Positions 1-11,310 are shown, numbered from the stretch's first letter. The stretch: 64,000 bases of DNA from Muraenolepis orangiensis (GCA_027704905.1 CM051016.1:14240136-14304135); one strand, 5' to 3'. Numbers and translations are program-made. Notes: generated by a model from the letters alone, not told the origin.

Positions 1-39
<39 letters not shown>

Positions 40-66
40 GACACACATGCGCACACACACACACAG
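1..66. repeat. (CA)n microsatellite at window edge
   Basis: An uninterrupted CA run opens the window and degrades after about base 36 into CA-rich sequence. It lies in the gabrr2 intron upstream of the first visible exon. Bases 67-375 hold no exon that I can recognise; they end in a pyrimidine tract and an AG acceptor. Confidence 0.95.
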
Positions 67-375
67 CTTCAGTTCAGATTGACAGGAAACCACATATGAT
101 TTGGCACAGGGGAAAACAGAGTTGCAAAAATGCTGCAGAGCAAAAAAAAAATTATAAAAAGGTTTTCAGTTTGCTTCTCGTCGGCCTTCAAGACGAAGAA
201 CACGTGGGACACGGAAACCTGTGCCGAATATCATCTCCAACAGTTGAATTGCTAAAGCAACGTTTATGGTGATGCACGCTTATGGAGATTGTTGCGGGGT
301 CGGACCCCCCCCCACGGCCAGCTCTTCTCAAACCAAGGTGTTGTGTTGTTTCCCCCCTCTCCTCCCTCCCTGCAG

Positions 376-528
376 GCTGGTACAACCGCCTGTACATCAA
401 CTTCACCCTGCGGCGCCACATCTTCTTCTTCCTGCTGCAGACCTACTTCCCCGCCACGCTCATGGTCATGCTGTCCTGGGTGTCCTTCTGGATCGACCGC
501 CGGGCGGTCCCGGCGCGGGTCTCCCTGG
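376..528 (+). CDS. gabrr2: gabrr2 exon encoding M1 and start of M2
   Basis: The exon is 153 bp, begins after TGCAG at 371-375 with two bases that complete a glycine codon, and ends with one base of a glycine codon before the donor GTAGGA. It encodes WYNRLYINFTLRR, then the M1 helix with the Cys-loop family proline (FPATLMVML), then the M1-M2 linker RRAVPAR and the first pore residues VSL. The reading is uninterrupted and nearly identical to vertebrate rho subunits. Confidence 0.93.
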
Positions 529-747
529 GTAGGATATATATATACGTATAGTCCAGCACCCCAAATGTAGCTTCAAGTGTTGGTGAAACTTGTTTATTTT
601 GTGCACGCTTGATGATGGGATCAAATGATGATTTATTGGCGTTGATTGATGGAGTGTGGCGTTGGCTAATGTCTCATCAACTCCCTCAATACTTTTGGGG
701 TTTGCTCGCCCATTATGTAGCTTTGCTGAGCACTCAATCCATCAACG

Positions 748-969
<222 letters not shown>

Positions 970-1324
970 GCATAAACACCCACATCAATTCACGCACATT
1001 CACACTGTGACACAAAACATGAATTCATTTTATGCATCAGGGTAAACTAATTTATTTTCCCCTTCACTTGTCACCTCGTCGTTTGGCCGTGGATGAAACG
1101 CTTGTCACTTAGTTTGCATTTGTCATGTACCACCGGTGTCTCTTTGTTCCCACCCATCTGTGTTCTCTGTGGTGTGGGGTGAGCGGGCTTGATAAGAGGG
1201 AGATTGTTTACCCTCATTCTCCATTTCAATAGAGCGTGTGACGGGCAATTCATTAACCAGACAAGAAACTAATATTAAACACCAACGGTTTGACGAAACG
1301 CCGCTTTTAACATTTTTGCCGTTG

Positions 1325-1463
1325 TGCGTGTGTGCCTGTGTGTGTGTGTGTGTGTGTGTGCGTGTGTGTGCATGCGTGTGTGCATGTGGGTGTGTGCGTG
1401 TGTGTGCATGTGTGCGTGCACGTGTGTGCGCGTCCGTCTGTGTGCGTGTGTGTGTGTGTGTGC
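1325..1463. repeat. (TG)n-rich tract directly before a splice acceptor
   Basis: An imperfect TG/CG tract of about 140 bp runs up to TGCCCACCAG, the acceptor of the M2-M3 exon. The usual pyrimidine tract is therefore short and the TG run occupies the branch-point region. Confidence 0.85.
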
Positions 1464-1470
1464 CCACCAG

Positions 1471-1679
1471 GCATCACGACGGTGCTCACCATGTCCACCA
1501 TCATCACGGGCGTCAACGCCTCCATGCCTCGGGTGTCCTACATCAAGGCGGTGGACATCTACCTGTGGGTCAGCTTCGTGTTCGTCTTCCTGTCGGTGTT
1601 GGAGTACGCCGCGGTCAACTACCTGTCCACCGTCCAGGACCGGCGGGAGCGCAAGATGAGGGAACGAGCCAGGTCACAG
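1471..1679 (+). CDS. gabrr2: gabrr2 exon encoding M2, M3 and start of the loop
   Basis: The 209-bp exon starts with two bases completing the pore glycine, then encodes ITTVLTMSTIITGVNASMP, the pore-lining M2 and M2-M3 link, and M3 with the family string VDIYLWVSFVFVFLSVLEY. It ends in the basic start of the cytoplasmic loop (DRRERKMRERARSQ) before the donor GTAAAC at 1680. It ends in phase 0, matching the next exon. Confidence 0.93.
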
Positions 1680-2821
1680 GTAAACGTTAGTAGACTTTTT
1701 TTTTTATAATTATTAGAATTTTTTTCAATTATCTTTAATTATATCCCCGAACTAAAGATTCTGGAATATTGGGATTTTGCCGCGACCGCCTGCCGCGTCC
1801 TCCGCTTGGTGTGAACGCAAACTCAATTGATCATTTGATTCTGATATTTGGGATACCTATTTATGGCCCAAGGAGGAAGAACCCTATAGATTTTCTGAAT
1901 TTTTGGATTCTAACATTTGCCACTAGGGAGCGTTTTAAAACGTGAACATCACATTTTCAGCTGTATTTCTGGAACCGATTGTCCGATTGACCTCAAGTTA
2001 AGCTCGAGTGAAAGGTGCGGACCTGAGGGTGTATCCATCAACTATCATGGTTTTGGTCATATCTCTGAAATGATTTGTCAGATTAATGCCAAATCCAGCC
2101 CAGATGAAAGGTCAGCACCTTGAATCCTATTGATTTTGACAAATCTTTGATTCAAACATTACCCTGAATAGAACTGGTGTAGTGGAGGATCGTAGGTTCG
2201 GGGATACACCCCTAGCTGTCGCTTCCGACAGCATAAGCCTTGTTCAAACATTCAATGTGAATGTACTTCTATGACGACGTGTCGGTGAGATACAAGCGCT
2301 ATAATTTGAGGGGAATGTGTTAGAAATCCCATCGTGAGCCCTCCATCAGCTAGTGAGGGAAATGCTCTGTGGCCATATCTGTTCCGGTCTACTGCACCCC
2401 ACCGTCTCTGTCTGAGGCCGTTTAGATTTTAAGCCTCCCGGCTTATTTTTCACCAATCGGGGCCTCTCTCGCCCGATTGGTTCAGGCGATCCGTCTTGCC
2501 TGTGGATCACATTGCACACACGTGTTATCCTAGCTCCACCACAACACCATGTTCTCAATGGTGAAGAACCATAGGAAGAGAGAGGGAAGCGGAGAGGGAG
2601 AGTTTATTTTAGGTTGTTCATTTTCAAAAATCTTGCCCTCGTCTGCTCTCTCTTCTGCAGCTCTAAGTGACTCACACTACCGACGTGTTCTCTGGGGCCT
2701 GCGATGAAGCTTTGTTCAGCCGAGAACACTTTTTTCCTTTGCTTCGCACAAATCTGTTATAACTCTGTTGACTTTGTTTGTTGTTTTTGTTTTCATTGCC
2801 TTTGGTCCGACCTTCCCACAG
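1680..2821 (+). other. gabrr2: gabrr2 last intron
   Basis: This 1.1-kb AT-rich intron ends in CCTTCCCACAG at 2811-2821. I see no repeat family or RNA gene that I can name in it. Confidence 0.8.
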
Positions 2822-3154
2822 TCCCTGGCGTGCACCTGCGGGATCGCCCATACGCGCACAATGACCATGCTGGACGGCACGTACAGCGAGGCCGACGCCA
2901 ACAGCCTGGCGGGCTACACCGAGGACCCCCTAGGCCCCGAGGAGGACCACGAGATGCGCAGCGTGTCGGAGAAGCCGGAGCACATGGTGGTGCACCTCTC
3001 GGTCAGCAGCGAGTCCGCCGCCACCAAGAAGAAGCGCAGCCTGCGGGCACTCAGCATCATGCAGAACACGCACGCCATCGACAAGTACTCCCGGATGTTG
3101 TTCCCCGGGTCCTACATCTTCTTTAATCTAGTCTACTGGTCCGTGTACTGCTAA
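2822..3154 (+). CDS. gabrr2: gabrr2 last coding exon (cytoplasmic loop, M4, stop)
   Basis: The exon opens in phase 0 and encodes 110 residues and TAA. The first 80 residues are the variable M3-M4 loop, with an acidic stretch (PLGPEEDHEM) and a basic patch (KKKR). Then NTHAIDKYSRMLFPGSYIFF leads into M4 and ends in NLVYWSVYC. The HAIDKYSR motif is diagnostic of rho subunits. Mammalian rho subunits as I recall them end in phenylalanine plus a small residue; the terminal Tyr-Cys here is a small difference. Confidence 0.93.
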   Translation, partial: SLACTCGIAHTRTMTMLDGTYSEADANSLAGYTEDPLGPEEDHEMRSVSEKPEHMVVHLSVSSESAATKKKRSLRALSIMQNTHAIDKYSRMLFPGSYIFFNLVYWSVYC

Positions 3155-4831
3155 GGCCAATTTCGAACCGGGGACATATGTACGTGTGTCCAGGGTGCAC
3201 GTCACCGTAGCCCAGGTGTGTGGTTCACTCATGTCCGGAGGGATGTACAGAGTCAGGAAGGAGCACGGAGAGAGTGTGAACCGCCAACGGTGCGCTTGCA
3301 TTGCGTTCAGCCAACGTTTGCATGGCAAACAGGAGCTTTGATTTAATTTATCTTTATGCGGCACTCTGAATGTCCTTCACTTTGTCTCTGTTGAGGAAAA
3401 CTCTTGAGAACAATGACACACAGTGGTCAACAAATACTGGTTTTTTTGTCTGTTTGTGTCAGCCGTGGCGCTGTTTGATTCTGACAAGTACATTGTCCTA
3501 CGACTTTGGACAAGAGTTCTTATGACAGCAATTATTACCGTGGCATTGAATTCAGCTAGTGTAGTGGTTAAATAGTTAGTGTGCACTTAAATGCCGCTCT
3601 AGTATTTGGTTTGCATTGTTTTAGGTACCGGTATTCTGTTTTCTGATGGCAGCCCATTGCAGAACATGGATTCCACAGTCACTGGATGTGCATATATGGA
3701 AAATACATGATTTCAGTCACACAATTCAAACTTGGCAAATGGTGGTCATCAAAGATGGCATCTTCACTCACCATTATACATCAAACTATTGCTTCATGCT
3801 GGTCAGTTTTAAAGCTACACCTGTAAGATACACAATCTCACGTTAATGTTTATTAGATGAATGCTATTCAACTATTTTAAGTATTTTAAGTTCACTTTGT
3901 CTATCTTGATTGTTATGGTTTTGAACATTTATGTTTACATTCAATTATGTATAATTTAAAGCATACTCTTATGGAGTATACTCTTCTTTACCACTTAGTA
4001 AACCGTACAATCCTCAGTATTTATTTTCAGCAACATGAAAAAAAACCACAAATTATTAATAAAAGGTGGAATTAACTCTTGAAGTACCATTGAAGGTAAA
4101 CTATGTTCCACTTATAGTATGCTTTATAATGTTTAGAAATGTTGTTGTTTTTATATGAATGCCGTTGGTTATGTTTTTTTGAGAGCGTCTTAGAGGTCTA
4201 ACTTTGAACTTTATGTTTGTGCTGTGAGGCGAGGTAGGTTCTAGGGAGGGAAAATGTCCCAAACAAAGGGTAAACTTAACCATGATGACGTTAAAGGACT
4301 AAAAAGCTGGAACTTAATGAGGTGCTAAACACTGAAAGGTAAAATATTAATAAGTCAAACTATTCCTATAAAAGTCAGCCACATGTGTTTGTGAATTTTC
4401 TCAAGCTACGATCCCGTGCCAAGGCCAAGTAAAGCTTTGAGACCAGCACATTACAATGTTTTTATAACTTCATGTCTGTATTTGATCAATATGATAATAG
4501 TCTTAATTTAGGAATGTGTAAAAGAATGTATTTAAACAATGCACTATGTGTTAACACACAAAAATCCAACAATTTTATATGAGTGATGCTTCATCATTTG
4601 TACATACAAACTGTATCATGATACACATATTTGATACAACAGTGGTTGTAGTATTTATCGACTGTGAAGAAGAAGAAGAAGAAGAAGAAGAAAAAAGATG
4701 CAAAGCTAATTCTAGATGATGGTAATGTAAAGTCTATTGTGAGTCTGTGGGCCAATCACTGTAAGCGTTCACATGTTGCTATGGGCATCGAAGAATGTTG
4801 AAATGTGTTTCATTGGATGATATTAAATAAA
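3155..4831 (+). other. gabrr2: gabrr2 3' UTR
   Basis: AT-rich non-coding sequence follows the stop without a clear exon. Two AATAAA signals occur, at 4058-4063 and 4826-4831, so two transcript ends are possible; the distal one is followed by T-rich sequence. A (GAA)n run lies at about 4666-4692. The extent is inferred from the signals only. Confidence 0.55.
4826..4831 (+). promoter_or_regulatory. polyadenylation signal AATAAA, probable gabrr2 end
   Basis: A canonical hexamer in TTAAATAAAATTTG, followed within about 50 bases by T-rich sequence. It is the last good signal before the transposon nest. Confidence 0.5.
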
Positions 4832-5619
4832 ATTTGTGTATATATTATCTGTGTCATTTTCCTTAAAAGGTATGTTCTTAACTCAATCTAATAAATGTAT
4901 AAAATATTTAAATCAAAGTATTTTATATTTGGGGGAACTGGGAAAAAACTATTTGTGTGCAGACAAGACAAACTCTCACTCTGCATCATGTGTGAAGAGA
5001 AGCTGCATTTAGTTAAGCTTCGCAAGCTGCATCTTAATCTTCTCAGGTTTCCTCAGAGTTTTAACTGTCAACAACCACATTCCCATCTGGATTCCAGGCA
5101 GACCATATTGATTGGCAAACATTGCAAGATGCAATATTCGGTTATTGAAATATAGGGGTTTATGTTTAATTATACATTTATTCATGAGTTCAATTTGCAT
5201 TCACTTAGCTTTAATAATGTAGAACTTTATTTTGATAGATTGTTTGGAGGAGTTAGGGGGCTTAAAGGTGGTGGTACAATCTAATCCCTGATGTGTGTAT
5301 GTGTCCTGAATTTATTCAAGAATAATACCTTTAATTAAGGTTGTCAAGAGCACCTGAAGTCAAGAGTGAATCACATTTGCAAACTCACTAAACTCGTTAT
5401 GATGAACCAGGATATATGGACACCACAGTATATCACTGACTGATCCAACTAAACCGTCATGGTTCGTACGTCAAGCATTATTAAGAAACTACAAAAGCAA
5501 TGTGTATGTGAGTGCAAACATAGTCCATCTGTTGATGAACCAAATATATATATATATATATATATACATATATATCCGCACACACACGTCAAACAGGGCT
5601 CTATTTATATCCACATATA
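4832..5619. other. intergenic sequence before the transposon nest
   Basis: No gene is visible. A (TA)n run sits at about 5543-5577. The 20 bases at 5597-5616 are the exact inverse of 11292-11311 on the other side of the Tc1 copy. Confidence 0.7.
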
Positions 5620-5996
5620 CAAGTTGGAAAAAAAGTATGTGAACCCTTTGGAATTACCTGGCTTTCTGCATAAATTGGTTATAAAATGTCTTCTGACCTT
5701 CATCTAAGTCACAACAATAGACAAACACAGTCTGCTTAAACTAATACCACAAACAATTATATGTTTTCATGTTTTTATTGAACACACCATGTAACCATTC
5801 ACAGTGCAGGGTGGAAAAAGTATGTGAACCCCTATGCTAATGACTTCTCCAAGAGCTAATTGGAGTCAGGAGTCAGCCAACCTGGAGTCCAATCAATGAG
5901 ACGAGATTGGAGGTGTTGGTTAAAGCTGCCCTGCCCTATAAAAAACACACCAGTTTTGAGTTTGCTATTCTCAAGAAGCATTGCCTGATGTGAACC

Positions 5997-6842
5997 ATGC
6001 CTCGCACAATCTCTAATGATAAAATGATAAATGGAGAAAGTTCAGCACTGTTGCTACTCTCCCTAGGAGTGGCCGTCCTGTAAAGATGACTGCAAGAGCA
6101 CAGCGCAGAATGCTCAATGAGGTGAAGAAGAATCCTAGAGTGTCAGCATCTCTGTTGACAAATCTACAATACATAAAACACTGAACAAGAATGTTCATGG
6201 GAGGACACCACGGATGAAGCCACTGCTGTCCAAAAAAAACATTGCTGCACGTTTGAAGTTTGCAAAAGAGCACCTGGATGTTCCACAGCACTACTGGCAA
6301 AATATTCTGTGGACAGATGAAACCAAAGTTGAGTTGTTTGGAAGGAACACACAACACTATGTGTGGTGAAAAAAAAGACAGCACACCAACATCAAAACCT
6401 CATCCCAACTGTGAAGTATGGTGGAGGGGGCATCATGGTTTGGGGCTGCTTTGCCGCCTCAGGGCCTGGACAGATTGCTATCATCGACGGAAAAATGAAT
6501 CCCAAGTTTACCAAGACATTTTGTAGGAGAACTTAAGGCCATCTGTCCACCAATTGACGCTCAACAGAAGATGGGTAATGCAACAGGATAATGACCCAAA
6601 GCACAGAAGTAAATCAACAACAGCATGGCTTCAACAGAAGAAAATACGCCTTCTGGAGTGGCCCAGTCAGAGTCCTGACCTCAACCCGATTGAGATGCTA
6701 TGGCATGACCTCAAGAGAGCGATTCACACCAGACATCCCAAGAATATTGCTGAACTGAAACAGTTTTGTAAGGAGGAATGGTCAAAAATTCCTCCTGACC
6801 GTTGTGCAGGTCTGATCTGCAACTACAGGAAACGTTTGTTTG
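5997..6842 (+). pseudogene. Tc1 transposase remnant, copy 1
   Basis: The frame begins MPRTI like copy 2, but an internal deletion removes most of the N-terminal helix-turn-helix region, and a stop follows HYVW at about 6367. The catalytic part is well kept: VDETKVELFG-type sequence near 6315-6340, GGGIMVWGC near 6430, the second aspartate in QQDNDPKHRS and the glutamate in SPDLNPIEMLW (GAG at 6692-6694), so the DDE triad codons survive. The last residues are displaced by the insertion at 6851. Confidence 0.88.
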
Positions 6843-6924
6843 AGGCCTATATCACGTCACAGTTGAAAGCCGGAAGTCCCCGTTAAAAATCGCGGAAGGA
6901 GTGTGTCCCAAGTCACCATTCACC

Positions 6925-7029
6925 ATGGCGGACATTTATCGCTGGACAACATCGCTGCATAACCTTCCAAAAGTCGGTCAAGACGATGTGGTTCGACTAG
7001 TGAATGAACTCTACAGTGAAGAAGTCTAA
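6925..7029 (+). other. 34-codon ORF at the left end of the THAP element
   Basis: An ATG in the context CACCATGG opens a frame that begins MADIYRWTTSLHNLPKVGQD and closes at TAA 7027-7029. It points toward the THAP frame on the other strand. I do not recognise a domain. It may be the first exon or stub of a second element protein. Confidence 0.35.
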
Positions 7030-7034
7030 TTCCA

Positions 7035-7290
7035 AATCATACAATTCCCCAACATTGTGTGGCTCTATCTGGATGAGAGATGTAGTGTGTGTGGAGCTTG
7101 GGACCAGTGCTTTTAATCATACACTTACCCGACATTGTGTGGCTCTATTCGGATGAGAGATGGAGTGTGTGTGGGGGTCAGGACCAGTGCTTTAATCATA
7201 CACTTACCCGATATTATGGCTCTATCGGATGAGAGATGGAGTGTGTGTGGGGTCAGGACCAGTGCTTTTAATCATACACATACCCGACAT
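7035..7290. repeat. 76-80 bp tandem repeat, four units, inside the THAP element
   Basis: Units start at 7035, 7115, 7194 and 7270 with AATCATAC and share ACATT, GGCTCTAT, GGATGAGAGATG and GACCAGTGCTTT. Confidence 0.85.
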
Positions 7291-7526
7291 TATTAGCCTA
7301 TTCCGCCCACTTTTCGAGACGTATATGCTCTCCTTGTTAAAGTGCAAACTGCAGACATACGTGCTAACCCTGAGAACATGAAACGAGGGACCTTCATCCT
7401 CCTTATCAGCCTCACACAAGACTTGCGGAGGAGTTTGTCTTTGGGGAAACTGAGGTACGGCTGTCTTTGTTTAGACGTTGAGCAGCCCGGTACACTACAA
7501 TAACAGCGACGAGAGGAGGCAGCCAT
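7222..7526 (-). pseudogene. THAP zinc-finger domain remnant
   Basis: From ATG at 7526 the minus strand reads MAASSRRCYCSVPGCSTSKQ, then LSFPKDKLLRKS and IRR, the first half of a THAP domain (CxxxxC, FPKD). The reading then shifts frame: the second half DEGPSFHV and VCSLHF (the C-x2-H pair) is in another frame near 7330-7400. The tryptophan usual after LRKS is a cysteine. THAP domains are C2CH DNA-binding modules found in P-like, Kolobok and related transposases and in host genes. This one is broken. Confidence 0.72.
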
Positions 7527-7715
7527 AGTTTGTCATCTGGGGTAACTACCGGAAGTAGGAGTGCACTGCTTGCGATTTTTAACGTTCCGGAAGCAGGAAG
7601 TGTGACATAGGCCTATTGCTGCCAAAGGAGGGTCAAACAGTTATTAAATCCAAGGGTTCACATACTTTTTCCACCCTGCACTGTGAATGTTTACATGGTG
7701 TGTCAATAAAAACAT

Positions 7716-10700
7716 CCATCCATCCATCTTCTCCCGCTTATCCGTAATTGGGTCGCGGAGGTAGCAGCTTCAGCAGGGGACTCCAAACTTCCCTCTCCCT
7801 GGCAACATCGACTAGCTCTGACTGGGGGATCCCGAGGCGTTCCCAGGCCAGTGTGGAGATGTAATCACCCCACCTGTACCTCGGTCTGCCCCGTGGTCTC
7901 TTCCCAGTTGGATGTGCCTGGAAAACCTCCCTCGGGAGGCGACCAGGAAGCATCCTTACTAGATGCCCGAACCACCACAACTGGCTCCTTTCTATGCGAA
8001 GGACAGCGGCTCTACTCCGAGTCTCTCACGAGTGACTGAGCTTCTCACCCTATCCCTCAGGGAGATACCAGCCACCCTCCTGAGGAAACTAATTTCGGCC
8101 GCTTGTATTCGCGATCTCGTCCTTTCGGTCATTACCCATTGCTCATGGCCATAGGTGAGGGTAGGAACGAAGACTGATCGGTAGATCGAGAGCTTTGCCT
8201 TCTGGCTCAGCTCTCTTTTGGTTACAACGGTGCGCCAAAGTGCACCCAATACCGCTCCCGCTGCACCTATTCTCCTGTCAATCTCACGCTCCATCCTCCC
8301 CTCACTCGAGAACAAGACCCCGAGATACTTGAACTCCTTCACTTGGGATAAGGACTCCCTCCCTACTTGGAGTAGACAATCCACCGGTTTCCTGCTAAGA
8401 ACCATGGCCTCAGATTTGGAGGTGCTGATCCTCATCCCAGCCGCTTCACATTCTGCTGCAAACCGATCCAGTGAGTGCTGAAGGTCACATGCTGATGACG
8501 CAAACAGGACCACATCATCTGCAAACAGCAGCGATTCAATCCTGAGCCCACCATACTGAAACCCCTCCCCTCCATGACTACGCCTTGAAATCCTGTCCAT
8601 GAAAATCACAAACGGATGGGTGACAAAGCGCAGCCCTGGCGGAGGCCAACACCCACTGGGAACAGGCCTGACTTTGTACCGAGAATCCGGACACTGACTC
8701 TTGCTTTGGGAGTAGAGAGATTGGATGGCCCTCAACAGTGACCCCTGCACCCCATACTCCCGCAGCACCCCCCACAGTATTTCCCGAGGGACCCGATCAT
8801 ATGCCTTCTCCAAATCTACAAAACACATGTAGACCGGATGGGCATACTCCCAAGCCCCCTCCAGGATCCTTGCAAGAGAAAAGCTGGTCCGTTGTTCCAC
8901 GACAAGGGCGGAATCCGCATTGTTCCTCTTCAATCTGAGGTTCGACTATCGGCCGAACCCTCCTTTCCAGCACCTTGGAGTAGACTTTCCCAGGGAGGCT
9001 GAGTAATGTGATACCCCTGTAATTGGCACACACCCTCTGGTCACCCTTTTTGAACAGGGGTACCACCAGGGGTTTGCCACTCCTCAGGCACTGTCCCAGA
9101 CTTCCACGCAATGTTGAAAAGACGTTTCATCCACGACAGCCCCTCAACACCCAGAGCCTTTAGCATTTCTGGACGGATCTCATCAACCCCTGGGGCTTTG
9201 CCACTGCGGAGATGTTTGACTACCGCAGTGACTTCCTCCAGGGAGATTGATGTTTGCCGTCCTTCATCCTCCAGCTCTGTCTCTACCATTGAGGGTGTAG
9301 TTGGGTTAAGAAGTTCCTCAAAGTGTTCTTTCCACCGCCCGATCACCTCCTCAGTTGAGGTCAGCAATGTCCCACCCTTACTGTACACAGCTTGGATGGA
9401 CCCACGCTTCCCCCTCCTGAGGCGCCGGATTGTTTGCCAGAAACGCTTTGGTGCCGACTGAAAGTCCTTCTCCATGGCTTCTCCGAATTCCTCCCACACC
9501 CGCTGCTTTGCCTCCGCTACAGCCGAGGCTGCCGTCCTCTTGGCCTGTCGATACCTCGCAACTGAGTCCGGAGTCTCACAGGCTAACATAGCCCGGAAGG
9601 CCTCCTTCTTCAGCCGGACGGCTTCCCTGACCACCTGTGTCCACCACGAAGTCCGAGGGTTGCCGCCCCTTGAGGCACCAATGACCTTGAGGCCACAACT
9701 CTCAACCGCAGCTTCGGCAATAGAAGCTTTGAACAATGACCACTCTGGCTCAACGCCCCCAGCCTCCACAGAGATGCCCGAAAAATTCCGCCGGAGGTGT
9801 GAGTTTAAGGTCTCCCGGACAGGGGCATCCACCAGACGTTCCCAGTTCACCCGCACTACACGTTTAGGCTTACCAGGTCTGTCCAGAGGCTTCCCCCGCC
9901 ATCTTACCCATCTCACCACCAGATGGTGATCGGTTGACAGCTCTGCCTCTCTCTTCACCCGAGTGTCCAAAACATGCGGCCTCAGGCCAGATGATACGAT
10001 AACTAAATCGATCATTGACCTTCGGCCTAAGGTACTCTGGTACCATGTACACTTATGAGCATCCTTATGTTTGAACATGGTGTTTGTTATGGCCAATCCA
10101 TGACTAGCACAGAAATCCAATAACAAAACCCCACTCCGGTTCAGATCAGGTAGGCCGTTCATCCCCAACACGCCCCTCCAAGTTTCCCCATCGTTACCCA
10201 CGTGTGCGTTGAAGTCTCCCAGGAGGACTATAGAGTCCCCTTCAGGAGCCCCATGCAGGACTCCATCCAGGGTGTGCAAGAAGGCGGGATATTCCAAACT
10301 GTTGTTTGGTGCATAGGCACAAACAACAGTCAGAGTTTTCCCTCCCATGACCCTAAGGCGTAGGGAGGCGACCCTCTCGTCCACCGGGGTAAACTCCAAC
10401 AAAGCGGCACTCAGCCGGGGACTTGTGAGTATCCCCACACCCGCCCGGCGCCTCACACCCTGAGCAACTCCAGAGAAGGAAAGAGTCCAACCCCTATCCA
10501 GGAGTTTAGTTCCAGAGCCAGTGCTGTGCGTAGAGGTAAGCCCCACCAGATGTAATTGGTAGCGCTCCACCTCCCGCACAAGCTCAGGCTCCTTCCCCCC
10601 CAGAGAAGTGACATTCCACGTCCCCAAAGCCAGTCTCTGTTGGCTGGGTTTGGTCCGTCGATGCCCCCTGTCTTCACTGCCGCCTAACTGGCAGTGCACC

Positions 10701-11072
10701 CGACCCCAGCGGTTCTTCCCGTAGGTGGTGGGTCCGCGGGAAGGAGAAGTGGCCACGTTGCTTTTTCGGGCTATGCCCGACCGGGCTCCGTGGCTAACCC
10801 GGCCACCAGGCGCTCGCTTACGGGCCCTCTTTCCAGGCCTGGCTCCGGAAAGGGGCCCCGGGCTTCCTCCGGGCAGGGTATCCTCACTTCTAGTTTGTTT
10901 GTCCATTGAAGTCTTTGAACCATTCTTAGTCTGGCCCCTCCCCTGAGACCAATCTGCCATGGGAGACCCTACCAGGAGCACTAGGCTCCAGACAACACAG
11001 CTCTCAGGTTCACAGGGACACCCAAACCTCTCCACCACGATAAGGTGATGGTTCCCGGAGAGGAACCATCAC
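7716..11072 (-). mobile_element. RTE-clade LINE, Rex3-like, nearly full length
   Basis: The 3357-bp insert in the right end of Tc1 copy 1 is flanked by CAATAAAAACAT at 7704-7715 and 11073-11084, a 12-bp target duplication. Read on the minus strand it has an APE endonuclease, a reverse transcriptase and a 3' end of GGATG units, as in RTE elements. The stretch GGTGACAAAGCGCAGCCCTG near 8619-8638 closely matches the conserved site used to recognise Rex3 in fish. The 5' end is a 12-bp hairpin. Confidence 0.88.
7738..11038 (-). pseudogene. RTE/Rex3 endonuclease-reverse transcriptase ORF, frameshifted
   Basis: A 665-codon open frame (11038 to 9041) holds a basic N-terminal region, then the endonuclease: GTWNVTSLGGKEPE, LLGDFNAHVG and the catalytic STDHHLVV. 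It continues into RT with HLRSGKAPGVDEIRPEML. A frameshift near 9050-9110 moves the reading to NYRGITLLSLPGKVYSKVLE and QCGFRPCRGTTDQ; another near 8870-8930 to VDLEKAYDRVPRE and the catalytic FADDVVLF; another near 7985 to WFGHLVRMLPGRLPREVFQ and the end. Around 8620-8660 the usual GLRQGC region is garbled. At least three frameshifts make it inactive, but residues at the catalytic sites are present. Confidence 0.88.
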
Positions 11073-11073
11073 C
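11044..11073 (-). other. perfect 12-bp hairpin at the LINE 5' end
   Basis: GGTGATGGTTCC at 11044-11055 pairs with GGAACCATCACC at 11062-11073 across a 6-base loop. It ends at the 5' junction of the LINE; the last base may belong to the target duplication. Confidence 0.8.
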
Positions 11074-11291
11074 AATAAAAACATGAACACATATAATTGT
11101 TTGTGTGGTATTAGTTTAAGCAGACTGTGTTTGTCTATTGTTGTGACTTAGATGAAGATCAGAACACATTTTATGACCAATTTATGCAGAAATCCAGTTA
11201 TTTCCAAAGGAATACTTAACATAACATAACATACTTTTTTTGCAACTGTATATATATATATATGTGGATATAAATATATATATATACATAC

Positions 11292-11310
11292 ATGTGGATA
11301 TAAATAGAGC

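Larger units (their letters stand above)
6851..7608. mobile_element. small THAP-domain DNA transposon inserted in the Tc1 copy
   Basis: The 758-bp insert is flanked by AGGCCTAT at 6843-6850 and 7609-7616. Its ends are imperfect inverted repeats of about 45 bp that share GTCAC near the tip, CCGGAA, and the block CGTTAAAAATCGC (6880-6892, and inverted near 7570-7584). It contains a broken THAP domain on the minus strand, a 34-codon frame on the plus strand, and four tandem units of 76-80 bp. An 8-bp duplication plus THAP fits P-like elements. THAP plus a second convergent frame would also fit ISL2EU-like elements, which make 2-bp duplications, so the superfamily is open. Confidence 0.7.
5620..11248 (+). 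mobile_element. Tc1/mariner element, copy 1, broken up by two insertions
   Basis: The outer ends are CAAGTTGGAAAA at 5620 and TTTTTGCAACTG ending at 11248, flanked by TA on both sides. Inner copies of the end motif (GTATGTGAACCC) near 5820 and 7650 show the IR/DR layout of fish Tc1 elements. Removing the THAP element (with one target copy) and the LINE (with one target copy) leaves about 1.49 kb, close to the 1567 bp of copy 2 at 13952. The transposase frame is broken, so this copy is dead. Confidence 0.9.

Noticed and set aside
9041..11038. A 665-codon frame as a host gene
   Set aside because: It has APE endonuclease and RT motifs and target duplications; it is the RTE LINE.
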